Of a DNA stretch of 64,000 nucleotides, positions 24,825 to 33,733 are shown piece by piece. The position numbers and the translations under genes were made by a program. How positions within the stretch are numbered: the first letter of the stretch is position 1; each line of letters starts with the position of its first letter. The stretch is from Polyangiaceae bacterium (GTDB lineage Bacteria; Myxococcota_A; Polyangia; Polyangiales; Polyangiaceae): the NCBI GenBank assembly GCA_009781005.1, contig WQYX01000007.1, positions 1 to 64,000 on the forward strand, in the 5' to 3' direction. A model generated the notes under the pieces. It ran no database searches. It was not told where the DNA came from and worked only from the letters and a program-made list of their open reading frames with translations.

Positions 24825-27724
24825 ACGTGCCGGCGCTCCTGACCGGAGTCGTTACGGCCGGTTCTATCTTCGTCATCGCGCGATCGCTCTTCGACTTCGC
24901 CCTCGCGGTGCGCGGGCGTCGCGAGCTCGAACGCAGCAAGTTCGCCTTCGGGATCGCGGGCGGAGCCGTGGGACTCGTATGCGCGTGGCTCTATTGGCGG
25001 TTCGTCCTGCATCTCGGCGCCGCAACGCTCGCGTGGAGTCGCGGCGGCGTCGATTACGAGTTGCTCTCGCCGAAGATGCTCGGCTTCGTGCTGCTCGCGC
25101 CGTTCTTCCTCTGGATGATCGGGCGCTCGCTGGCCGATCTGCCGCTGCCTCAGCGCATCCTGTCGGTTGTATTGCGCATGCTTTTCGTGGCGCTGCTGGC
25201 TCTCGGGCTCGCCCGCCTCGCGCGCACGGCAACCACGCAGAAAGTCTGCACCGTCTACCTCGTAGACGTCTCCGAGTCGGTGCCCGACGCTGCACTTCTC
25301 GACGCGCGAGAAGAGATCAACAAGGGCCTCAAAGACAAACCCGAGGATGCACTCGTGCGCATCATCACGTTTGCCAAGAGGCCGCACGTTCTACCGATGG
25401 CCGACGACGCGAAGGAGGCGCCCGTTCTTGAGCGTCATGATCTGCCGGCGGATAAAACGGGAACGCGCACGGGTCTCGGTGCTGCCACCGATCTCGCGAG
25501 CGCCATGCAACTCGCATATGGCCAATATCCCGCCGGTTACTTGCGCCGCGCCGTGATCCTGTCCGACGGCGTGCAGACGGACGGCGACATTCTCGCGGAG
25601 ACGAACCGCTCGAGAGAATTCGGAGTCAAGATTTTCACGATTCCCTATAAGCGGCCGGTACCAGGTGAAGTTGCCATTCGCGATCTGCGCGTGCCGGATA
25701 AAGTGCGCGTGGGCGAGCCATTCAATCTACACGCAAATATCTTTTCGAGCCGTCCGCAAAAGGTAAAGGCAACCCTCAAACAAGGTGAAGCCATCAACGG
25801 ACTCGATGGCATTCGCACGCTCGATTTGAAGCCGGGCGACAACGACGTCACCTTCAAGAGCGTGGTGCGCGTGGCTGGGGACGTGACGTACGCGCTCGAT
25901 TTGTCGGATATCCCCGAAGACCGTTTCAAGGAAAATAATCGATTTTCGGTGTCTGTTGCCGTGCCCGGGCGGCCGTCCGTCCTCTACGTCGAAGGCAACG
26001 CCGCGCGCGCAAGTTATCTCGCATCGGCGTTGAGCGCGCAGGAGCTCGACGTCGACGTGCGCGCGCCGCGCGAGCTCCCTTCTTCGATCCGCGAGCTCGA
26101 ACGCTATGACTTCGTCATCCTCTCGGATACGCCCGCAGAGGCCGTGAGCCTCGCGCAGCAGGACGCCATCGAGAGCTACGTGCGGGATCTCGGCGGCGGT
26201 TTTCTGTTTGCTGGAGGCGAGTCGGGGTTCGGCCTCGGCGGCTGGTACCACACGACGATCGAGCGCATTTTGCCGGTGCGCATGGACGCCGAGAAGCGGC
26301 GCGACGAGCCGCAAGTCGCGATGTGCCTCGTCATCGATCGATCGGGATCGATGAGCGGCATCGCCATCGAAATGGCCAAAGCGGCCGCAAAGGCAACGGC
26401 GGACACGCTTGCTTCTGACGATCTGCTCGAGGTGATCGCGTTCGATTCGACGCCCACGCGCATCGTGCGCATGACGCCGGCAAAGCACCGCGCGCGCATC
26501 CAGAACGATATCTCGCGCATTCAGGCGAGCGGCGGCACCGAAATCTTCAGCGCGCTCGACGCTGCATACCAGTCTCTCACGACGACGCGCGCGCGGCGAA
26601 AGCACGTCTTGCTCTTGACGGATGGCCGTTCGCCGTCGACCGGCATCCGAGATCTCGTGCAGTCGATGGCAGCCGAAGGCATCACGGCAACCACCGTGGG
26701 TCTTGGCAGCGACATCGACGAGCAGCTCCTGCGAATGATCGCCGACATCGGCGGCGGCCGCCTCTACAAGGTCGCCGATCCGCAGCAGCTTCCGCGCGTC
26801 TTCACGCGCGAGACGGAGATGGTGAGCCGCAATGCGGCCGTCGAAGAGTACTTCCGGCCGAAGGTCGTCTCGCCTGCCGACTTCCTTCGCGGCGTCGACA
26901 TCAACGCCGCGCCGTTCCTTCACGGCTACGTCGCAACGAAGATGAAGCCGCCGCCTGCGCAAGAGATCCTCGAGAGCGAAGTCGGAGAACCCATCCTCGC
27001 GCGATGGCACGTGGGTCTCGGCTGGTCGCTCGCGTGGACGAGCGACGTCAAAAACCTCTGGGCCGTCGAATGGCTGCGCTGGCCGGGCTACGGTCAATTC
27101 TGGGGGCAGCTCGTGCGCGAACACATGCGCCAGAAGAAACGCCAGCAATACGACATGCGCGCTGATATCGATTCAGCGACGGGGCTCGTGAAAGCGTCGA
27201 TCGACGCCATGGGTGCCGACGATCGCTTCCAGAACGGTCTCGACGCCAAGCTCACCATTGTCGGCCCGCACGCAGGAACTCCGTCGAGTGGCGACAAGCG
27301 CACGGAAACGATGAGGCAGACCGCACCCGGTCGCTACGAGGCGAATTTCCCGCTCGAGCATTTCGGCTCTTTCGTGCTCCACGCGAGCCTCGAAAAGAGC
27401 GTGGATGACGGCAGGGGTGGTCAGAAGAGCGTGCAAGTTGCAGAGAGCTTTGGGCACGTGACGAATCCGTACCCACGCGAATATCTCGCGCTCGCGCCGG
27501 ATCTCACGACGTTGTCGCGCACGGCGCTCGTGACGGGTGGACGGATGGATCCGGACGCGAAGACCGTCTTCGATCCTGCTGGTGAAACGATCCACTATCA
27601 CCAGGATCTCTGGCCTCGCTTCGTCAGCGCGGCACTCATTATCTACTTAATGGATCTCTTGATCAGGCGCGTCCGTATCTTCGACCGCAAGAAGACGGCA
27701 AAGCCATCCATAGCTCACACCTAA
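24821..27724 (+). CDS. Large membrane protein with two VWA domains (Bat operon, gene 5)
   Basis: A 967-aa protein; ATG (24821) overlaps the previous stop as ATGA and is preceded by GGAGGAT. About four membrane segments occupy the first 140 residues. A first VWA-like domain follows (VYLVDVSESVPDAAL, then RRAVILSDGVQTDGD). A glutamine-amidotransferase-like fold comes next (VLYVEGNAARASYLASAL, GGGFLFAGGESGFG), then a second VWA domain with a perfect MIDAS (VIDRSGSMSG) and LTDGRSPSTG. A membrane helix lies near the end (AALIIYLMDLLI). This matches the DUF1194/Bat-type large VWA proteins. With MoxR, DUF58 and BatA it should form a membrane complex; the client is unknown. Confidence 0.92.
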   Translation: MNVPALLTGVVTAGSIFVIARSLFDFALAVRGRRELERSKFAFGIAGGAVGLVCAWLYWRFVLHLGAATLAWSRGGVDYELLSPKMLGFVLLAPFFLWMIGRSLADLPLPQRILSVVLRMLFVALLALGLARLARTATTQKVCTVYLVDVSESVPDAALLDAREEINKGLKDKPEDALVRIITFAKRPHVLPMADDAKEAPVLERHDLPADKTGTRTGLGAATDLASAMQLAYGQYPAGYLRRAVILSDGVQTDGDILAETNRSREFGVKIFTIPYKRPVPGEVAIRDLRVPDKVRVGEPFNLHANIFSSRPQKVKATLKQGEAINGLDGIRTLDLKPGDNDVTFKSVVRVAGDVTYALDLSDIPEDRFKENNRFSVSVAVPGRPSVLYVEGNAARASYLASALSAQELDVDVRAPRELPSSIRELERYDFVILSDTPAEAVSLAQQDAIESYVRDLGGGFLFAGGESGFGLGGWYHTTIERILPVRMDAEKRRDEPQVAMCLVIDRSGSMSGIAIEMAKAAAKATADTLASDDLLEVIAFDSTPTRIVRMTPAKHRARIQNDISRIQASGGTEIFSALDAAYQSLTTTRARRKHVLLLTDGRSPSTGIRDLVQSMAAEGITATTVGLGSDIDEQLLRMIADIGGGRLYKVADPQQLPRVFTRETEMVSRNAAVEEYFRPKVVSPADFLRGVDINAAPFLHGYVATKMKPPPAQEILESEVGEPILARWHVGLGWSLAWTSDVKNLWAVEWLRWPGYGQFWGQLVREHMRQKKRQQYDMRADIDSATGLVKASIDAMGADDRFQNGLDAKLTIVGPHAGTPSSGDKRTETMRQTAPGRYEANFPLEHFGSFVLHASLEKSVDDGRGGQKSVQVAESFGHVTNPYPREYLALAPDLTTLSRTALVTGGRMDPDAKTVFDPAGETIHYHQDLWPRFVSAALIIYLMDLLIRRVRIFDRKKTAKPSIAHT

Positions 27725-27754
27725 TTAAGTGGCCCTATCCGCCACGGCTACGCC
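27725..27754 (+). repeat. Dispersed TTAAG..GCCCYATCCGCC motif
   Basis: ttaagtggccctatccgccacggctacgcc directly follows the stop of the VWA gene and matches the copies at 10426-10455 (minus) and 14893-14922. In this copy the end of the motif forms the left arm of a hairpin. Confidence 0.7.
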
Positions 27755-27835
27755 GTGGCCGGCTTCCCCTGGGCGGTGCTCGTCAGGCGCGCCTGTTTTT
27801 CGGCGCCTTCCTGCGCGCCGCCGGGGAAGCCCCGC
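27741..27835. terminator. Nested hairpins after the Bat operon
   Basis: First a perfect 8-bp stem GCCACGGC-TAC-GCCGTGGC (27741-27759). Then a larger structure: GGCTTCCCC pairs with GGGGAAGCC, continuing with GGCGG/CCGCC, and encloses GGCGCGC/GCGCGCC around a T-rich loop (ctgtttttcgg). There is no terminal T-run, but the position suggests transcription termination or mRNA protection. The rest of the gap up to 28113 contains an AT-rich presumed promoter for the next gene (about 28040-28090). Confidence 0.5.
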
Positions 27836-28113
27836 TGCACCCCACGCAAGACCGCGCTCATACTTTTCATCTTTATTGTGCCGCTGCCGGCGAAGCCGTG
27901 CGTAATCTAACTTAGCCGTCAATTGCTCGGTAAATGGCTCTGAACGTGTGGATCCGTCATCAATTCAGGAGGAGCTCTGCAGGGTAAAGCAAGCTCTGTC
28001 AATCGATGAATGGATCCTTTGATCCATCTGGGCGAATTGAATACATTTAGAAATGACAATGTTAGTGTTGACCAATTTTTGCGGTTGCACGAAAATTGCG
28101 ACCGAGGTCGGCC

Positions 28114-30096
28114 ATGCGTTTTCTCAATATCGCTTTGGGGTGTCTTTCGATTGCTCTTCTCGCTCCTGCCTGTTCTGGCAAAGGGGGATCATCGCCTCCC
28201 CCGCCGCCCTACGAGGATGCGGGCACGTGCACAAATGACGAGGAATGTCCTTCCGGCACGCGGTGCGCCGAAGAACGATGCGTAGCTGCTTCCTGCATGG
28301 ACGGCATCCGAAATGGAAGCGAGACGGATATCGATTGCGGTGGCGCGTTGTGTCCGCCTTGTGCAGATACCAAGGCGTGTACTGAATCAACCGATTGCGC
28401 GAGCAAGCATTGCGGAGACGGCGCGTGCATTCCCGCAACCCACGACGACAACATCCAGAACAGTGATGAAACCGACGTCGACTGCGGTGGTTCCGCTGTG
28501 CTGAATGGTTCCACTGCGCCGAGATGCGAAGTTGGACAGGGTTGTGTGACCAACGACGATTGCGATGCTCTTGCCTGTGATGTTGGCAATACGAATCTGT
28601 GCTTGCCCCCGTCCCACAGCGACGGCGTGAAGAACCTCGACGAGACCGGTATCGACTGCGGCGGGCCCAGCGTGTCCACGCGGTGCCCTCCCGGCCAAGG
28701 CTGCAAGGGAGACTCCGACTGCGATCATGTCTTGTGCGATGTTGGAGGGACGAATCTTTGCCTCGAACCTTCATCTTCTGACAAAATCCAGAACGGCACG
28801 GAAACGGATGTCGACTGCGGTGGTGGCGCCCCCACCAACGCGCCCCGATGCGATTGGAATTTCAAGTGTCAGGCGGATTCGGATTGCACGTCCAACGCGT
28901 GTTTGAGCGGGCGATGTTTGACGGGGCCGAGCTGCAAAGTCCAGGACGGAGGGCACACCTGCGGTCTGAATGGCAACGAAGAGTGCTGCCGTTCTTTGCC
29001 CGTGACGAACTATCCGCAGGTCAACGGTCAAACGGTCTACCTCGACAAATACGAGATTACGGCCGGGCGCATGCGGGCGTTTATTAATGCCGTGGTCACC
29101 AGCCAGGGCGGCAACCCCAATGGTCCCGTCACTCAGAACGATCAGTATTATGACGTGAAGAGTTACATGGCTGCGCACCGGCCCGCGCGTTGGAATATGC
29201 AATGGGAGGCCGTGCTTCCTTCGGCGTATTATGACAATCAGCCCGCGGTCGTGTATCAAATCAAGAATCCAACACCAACGCCTGCACAGTCCGATCCTCT
29301 CGGATTGTACGGATATCTCTATCCGGGGCCAGACGTTGTGCCTGGCAAATTATACAATCTCGATGCATCGCCGATGACGGTCGGTTCTCTTTCAATCTAC
29401 CCTGGTATCTTCGAGACCTTCGGCGAACAAGACTTTTTCCCCGAATACACGGCCGATAGTGCGTACGGAGCAACCCATAACCTCAATTGTTCAAATGCTG
29501 CGGGCTCGTACGGTTTCGGCACGTATTGGCTTCCTGCGGGTGGAAACATCAACAGGGGATTTCCCCAAGCTGACATGGACAGTCGAGCCCTCAATTGTAC
29601 GACCAACGCCATGTTCGCGGCGTTCTGCGCATGGGACGGGGGTCAGCTCGTCACGGAGGACGTGATGACATACGTTGTGGGTGGGACAACATGGTCGCCC
29701 AGTGCGGGCGGAGGGTCTGGTTATACCTGTACGGGTGCGACGTGTCGAATTGGTGCTCCCGGCGCGGATTGCAATGGTTACAACCTGAAATCAGACAGTG
29801 CTGGAGCTTGCACTGCGCTCCCTCCCTATGAGGGAAACGGCACTACAACGGACGACTCGGGACGGATCTTTCCACCTGGAAGTATTGCGGCCGACGTTGT
29901 CCGAATCGTGAACACGGACGAAGGCTGGTATGACCTCAAAGGGAATTTGCTCGAGATGGTCGTTTCCGCCGACGACCGGTTCGCGTACAATGGTTATGGT
30001 ATTGGATATGCGAGTATCACCCATCACCGCGGCCAGGTTGTGACAGCTCGCTTCAAAGAAGGTTCTACTGGCGCGCGGTGCATGCGCCTCAAGTGA
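28114..30096 (+). CDS. FGE/SUMF1-like lipoprotein with Cys-rich repeats (1)
   Basis: A 660-aa protein from the ATG at 28114 (GAGG ribosome site). It has a signal peptide with lipobox (LLAPAC), then about five Cys-rich units of the pattern DGxxNGxETDxDCGG..CPPC/CxxGxxCxxDxDC, which probably form small disulfide-knotted modules. The C-terminal about 330 residues resemble the formylglycine-generating-enzyme/sulfatase-modifying-factor fold: YLDKYEITAGRMRAF, NCTTNAMFAAFCAWDGGQLVTEDV, GWYDLKGNLLEMV and a final GARCMRLK. The copper-binding Cys pair of true FGE is not evident, so enzyme activity is doubtful; binding is more likely. A near-copy follows in tandem. Confidence 0.88.
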   Translation: MRFLNIALGCLSIALLAPACSGKGGSSPPPPPYEDAGTCTNDEECPSGTRCAEERCVAASCMDGIRNGSETDIDCGGALCPPCADTKACTESTDCASKHCGDGACIPATHDDNIQNSDETDVDCGGSAVLNGSTAPRCEVGQGCVTNDDCDALACDVGNTNLCLPPSHSDGVKNLDETGIDCGGPSVSTRCPPGQGCKGDSDCDHVLCDVGGTNLCLEPSSSDKIQNGTETDVDCGGGAPTNAPRCDWNFKCQADSDCTSNACLSGRCLTGPSCKVQDGGHTCGLNGNEECCRSLPVTNYPQVNGQTVYLDKYEITAGRMRAFINAVVTSQGGNPNGPVTQNDQYYDVKSYMAAHRPARWNMQWEAVLPSAYYDNQPAVVYQIKNPTPTPAQSDPLGLYGYLYPGPDVVPGKLYNLDASPMTVGSLSIYPGIFETFGEQDFFPEYTADSAYGATHNLNCSNAAGSYGFGTYWLPAGGNINRGFPQADMDSRALNCTTNAMFAAFCAWDGGQLVTEDVMTYVVGGTTWSPSAGGGSGYTCTGATCRIGAPGADCNGYNLKSDSAGACTALPPYEGNGTTTDDSGRIFPPGSIAADVVRIVNTDEGWYDLKGNLLEMVVSADDRFAYNGYGIGYASITHHRGQVVTARFKEGSTGARCMRLK

Positions 30097-30303
30097 CGAT
30101 CGTGTGAGCGAACGGATGCGGCGCAGTGGCCGGCGAGGATCCTCCCGCTCGGAGGAGATCTCGTCGGCCAATTTCTTCGCGGTGGGCGGTGTGGCTGCAA
30201 GGACCGTCGATCCGGTGACAGATCAGTGAGGGCGTCGATGGGGTTCGATTGCCTATTGATCAATTCCCGTGGTCGTACGAAAGTCGCGCTCGAGGTGACA
30301 ACC

Positions 30304-32019
30304 ATGCATTTCTTCAATATCGCCTTTGGGTGTCTTTCGATTGCTCTTCTCGCTCCTGCCTGTTCTGGCGGTGGGGGATCGTCACCTGCCACGCCGAATT
30401 ATACGGACGCGACCCCGTGCACCAGCGACGTGGAGTGCGCCTCTGGCACGCGGTGCGCCGGAGAACGATGTGTAGAGGCTACCTGTGCAGATGGCACCCA
30501 AAATGGAAGCGAGACGGATATCGATTGCGGCGGCCCGTTGTGTCCGCCCTGCGCGGATACCAAAGCATGTACTCAATCAACCGATTGCGCGAGCACGTCT
30601 TGCGTAGAAGGTGTGTGCGGGACCTACTGTGCGCAAAATTCTGACTGCACCAATGTCTTGTGTAATATCGAAACGAATCTTTGCCTTCCGCCCTCCTCTT
30701 CTGACGGAATCAAGAACGGCACTGAGACGGATATCGATTGCGGCGGTGGCGCCCCCACCAACGCGCCCAGATGCGATTGGGATCGCACGTGCGTCGAGGA
30801 TGCAGACTGTACATCGAACGCGTGTTGGAACAACCGCTGTTTGACGGGGCCAAGCTGCAAAGCCCAAGACAGTCAAAACGGACGGCACACCTGCGGCTTG
30901 AACGGCGCGTCGGATTGCTGCCGCTCCTTGCCCGTGACGGGCTACCCTCGAGTCAATGGCAAAACGGTCTATCTCGACAAATATGAGATTACGGCCGGGC
31001 GCATGCGCGCGTTCATTGATGCCGTGACGACCGCCCAGGGTGGGGTCCCTGATGTCAAGAGTTATATGGCCGCGCATAAGCCTGAACGTTGGAATCCAGC
31101 ATGGGGCGCTGTACTCCCTTCGGCGTATTCGGCGGATACTGGTCAGCCTGAAGTCACATATGAAATTGAGAGTCCAACGCCGGATCTTGCATACTCCGAC
31201 CCTCTCGGATTGTACGGGTATCTCTATCCGGGGCCGGACATCGTGCCGGGTTCCTTGTTCAACATCAATCCGGCGATGGCGACCGGTCCGCAGACAATCC
31301 AGCCTGGCATCTTCGAAACCTTTGGCGAGGAAGATTTTTTCCCCGAGTACTACGATTCGTACGCAAGAGACCATAACGTCAATTGTTCAAATGCCGCGGG
31401 CTCGTGGGGTTTCGGTACGTACTGGCTGCGTCCGAGTGGAGACATCGATCGACAATTCTCTCAAGCTGACATGGATAAGCGAGCCCTTAATTGTACGACC
31501 AACGCCATGTTCGCGGCGTTCTGTGCATGGGATGGGGGTCAGCTCGTCACGGAGGACGTGATGACATACGTTGTGGGGGGGACCACGTGGTCGCCCAGCT
31601 CGTACGGCGGGACCGACCTATACTGTACGGATAGGGACACGGGAGAGACCTGTCGAATTGGCTCTTTTTTTGATATGAGTTCGGATTGCGACGGCCTTAA
31701 TCTGAAATTCGACAGTGCTGTTGGAGGAGCTTGCAGCAACCTCGATCCCTATGTGGAAAGCGGCAGCGACAAGGATGACTCAGGACGTATCTTTCCACCT
31801 GGAAGTATTGAAGAAGATGTTGTCCAAATCGTGAATACGGACGAAGGCTGGTATGACCTCAAAGGAAATTTAATCGAGATGGTTGTTTCCGACGACAACC
31901 GGTTTGCGTACAATGGTTATGGCATTGGATATAGTAGTACCTCGTGGCACCGCGCCGAAGTTGTGACGGCTCGCTTCAAAGAGGGATCGGCGGGTGCGCG
32001 GTGCATGCGCCTCAAGTGA
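30304..32019 (+). CDS. FGE/SUMF1-like lipoprotein with Cys-rich repeats (2)
   Basis: A 571-aa tandem paralogue of the preceding gene, from the ATG at 30304 (GAGGTGACAACC upstream). The leader is nearly identical at DNA level (tgtctttcgattgctcttct continues for about 40 bp), and the match continues past the stop codon for about 25 bp, so the duplication is recent and included the 3' flank. It has fewer Cys-rich units than copy 1 and several indels. The FGE-like domain keeps YLDKYEITAGRMRAFIDAV, CAWDGGQLVTEDVMTYVVGGTTWSP and GWYDLKGNLIEMV. Outer-membrane or periplasmic lipoprotein of unknown role. Confidence 0.88.
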   Translation: MHFFNIAFGCLSIALLAPACSGGGGSSPATPNYTDATPCTSDVECASGTRCAGERCVEATCADGTQNGSETDIDCGGPLCPPCADTKACTQSTDCASTSCVEGVCGTYCAQNSDCTNVLCNIETNLCLPPSSSDGIKNGTETDIDCGGGAPTNAPRCDWDRTCVEDADCTSNACWNNRCLTGPSCKAQDSQNGRHTCGLNGASDCCRSLPVTGYPRVNGKTVYLDKYEITAGRMRAFIDAVTTAQGGVPDVKSYMAAHKPERWNPAWGAVLPSAYSADTGQPEVTYEIESPTPDLAYSDPLGLYGYLYPGPDIVPGSLFNINPAMATGPQTIQPGIFETFGEEDFFPEYYDSYARDHNVNCSNAAGSWGFGTYWLRPSGDIDRQFSQADMDKRALNCTTNAMFAAFCAWDGGQLVTEDVMTYVVGGTTWSPSSYGGTDLYCTDRDTGETCRIGSFFDMSSDCDGLNLKFDSAVGGACSNLDPYVESGSDKDDSGRIFPPGSIEEDVVQIVNTDEGWYDLKGNLIEMVVSDDNRFAYNGYGIGYSSTSWHRAEVVTARFKEGSAGARCMRLK

Positions 32020-32347
32020 CGATCGTGTGAGCGAACGTACGCGGCGCCAGACGGTGTGAGTTTTTTGTTCGTGGCGCAAAGGCAAACTCGGGTTATAAGG
32101 ACCAACCGCCCTAAGTCCGGATCATTATGACGACTCCACTCAGACGTGCCGATCCTCTTGCTGCGAAGGACATACGGCTTTTGTCGGACCTGCGGCGTAC
32201 GTACAGTACGCCTCGGTCCTGCGATACGGCGTGCGCCCTTCTCGCTGCGGTCTCGGCCGTCTGCAGAAATCGCGTCATGAATTCTCCGGGCTAGAAACGG
32301 GCGGAGGCAGGGCAACCTTTGCGCACGTAACAGCATCCAAACCCCGA
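32020..32347. other. Intergenic region before gshA
   Basis: 328 bp with no convincing gene. It contains an imperfect hairpin at 32186-32219 (GGACC, GGCGTAC/GTACGCC, GGTCC) and a 55-codon ORF from 32127 that looks non-coding. The first about 25 bp are the 3' end of the tandem duplication. The promoter of gshA is presumably here, but I cannot place it. Confidence 0.5.
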
Positions 32348-33733
32348 ATGGCGACCGTGGTGATTTCTCCAGGCCAAGACGAAAAGCCGATCTCGTCGTA
32401 CGACGAGCTCCTGTCGCCGTTTCACGCGGCCATCAAACCTCCGTCGGCGTTTCGTTGCGGTGCGGAGATGGAAAAATTCGGTGTTCTGTCGAACGGTGTG
32501 CCCATCGGTTACGAGGGCAGCCACGGCGTTCGCGCGTTGATGGAGGAGCTCGCCGCGAACAAGGGCTGGGTGCAGGAGACCGAATCAGAGGGTAGCCCGC
32601 TGATTGCGCTCTTGCGCAACGGTGCCAGCATCACGCTCGAACCTGGCAGCCAGTTCGAGCTTTCGGGCACCGCATTTGACAATTGCCACCAGATCCGTGA
32701 CGAGCTCGAAGAGCACCTCGCCGAGCTCGGACCGTTTTCTGAGCGGCATGGCATCCGCTGGCTCGGCGTTGGCTTCCATCCTTTTGCGCGCCGCGGTGAT
32801 TACACCAGCATTGTTCCCAAACAGCGTTACTCGATCATGCGCGAGTACTTGCCCACACGCGGCAGCCATGCGCTGGACATGATGCTTCGCACGGCCACGG
32901 TGCAGGCAAATTACGATTACTCGTCCGAACAAGACGCCATGACGAAGATGCGCGTTGCGCTGCGTCTTTCGCCGCTCACAACAGCAATATTTGCAAATTC
33001 CCCATTTTACGAAGGCATGCCATTCGGCGGAAAGAGCTATCGCGCAAAGATATGGCTCGATACCGATCCCGACCGTTCCGGTCTCGTTCCTGCGCTCTGG
33101 AAGAAGAGCGCCACGTTCGTGGACTACGTGGAGTGGGCGCTGGATGTGCCTATGTTCATGTTCCTACGCAATGGCCAGAAGGTGGCCAACACCGGCCAGA
33201 CCTTCCGCTCTTTTTGGAAGAGCGGCTTTCGGAACCATCGCCCCACGCTATTTGATTGGCTAACGCATCTAAATACGCTCTTTCCGGAAGTTCGATTAAA
33301 GAAAACCATTGAGGTACGCGGTGCCGACTCGCAGAGTATCGAGCTCTCGTGTGCGCTGCCCGCGCTCTATACCGGCATTTTTAACGACGCACGGGCGCTT
33401 GCGGAGGCCGATGCCTTCACGCAAGATTGGACACTCGACGAAGTTACCGCGTTGCGCAAAGAAGTCTGGCAAAAGGGGCTTTTTGCGCGATTCCGTGCCG
33501 GCACGCTCGTCCCACTTGCAGAGAGGCTCATCGAGATTGCCGAGGGTGGTCTCGAGCGCCGCGCAATCTTGTCACTCGTAGGCAAAGACGAACGTGTGCA
33601 TCTCGCGCCGTTGAAAGACCTTGTTAGTCACGGGCAGACACCGGCGGACCGGCTCATCGAAGGACTCGATCGCGCGGCTGATATGCGAGCCGAAATCCTC
33701 GTGCGCACCGATCTCATTGGTAGATCGGTGTGA
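32348..33733 (+). CDS. gshA: Glutamate-cysteine ligase (plant/alphaproteobacterial type)
   Basis: A 461-aa protein; ATG at 32348 (MATVVISPGQDEKPI). It belongs to the GCS2-type glutamate-cysteine ligases: RCGAEMEKFGV (metal-binding Glu), GASITLEPGSQFELSGT, GFHPFARR, PKQRYSIMREYLP, MMLRTATVQANYDYSSEQD, NSPFYEG and TIEVRGADSQ. It catalyses ATP-dependent formation of gamma-glutamylcysteine, the first step of glutathione synthesis, in the cytosol. No gshB is adjacent. Its 3' end overlaps the convergent NHL lipoprotein gene by 20 bp. Confidence 0.95.
   Translation: MATVVISPGQDEKPISSYDELLSPFHAAIKPPSAFRCGAEMEKFGVLSNGVPIGYEGSHGVRALMEELAANKGWVQETESEGSPLIALLRNGASITLEPGSQFELSGTAFDNCHQIRDELEEHLAELGPFSERHGIRWLGVGFHPFARRGDYTSIVPKQRYSIMREYLPTRGSHALDMMLRTATVQANYDYSSEQDAMTKMRVALRLSPLTTAIFANSPFYEGMPFGGKSYRAKIWLDTDPDRSGLVPALWKKSATFVDYVEWALDVPMFMFLRNGQKVANTGQTFRSFWKSGFRNHRPTLFDWLTHLNTLFPEVRLKKTIEVRGADSQSIELSCALPALYTGIFNDARALAEADAFTQDWTLDEVTALRKEVWQKGLFARFRAGTLVPLAERLIEIAEGGLERRAILSLVGKDERVHLAPLKDLVSHGQTPADRLIEGLDRAADMRAEILVRTDLIGRSV

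Noticed and set aside
25727-27148. 473-aa minus-strand ORF
   Set aside because: Antisense shadow of the double-VWA gene; no domain or start signal.
27725-27922. 65-aa minus-strand ORF after the VWA operon
   Set aside because: It is the translation of palindromic repeat DNA.
32127-32294. 55-codon ORF upstream of gshA
   Set aside because: It contains the imperfect hairpin at 32186-32219, has no ribosome site and reads like non-coding DNA.
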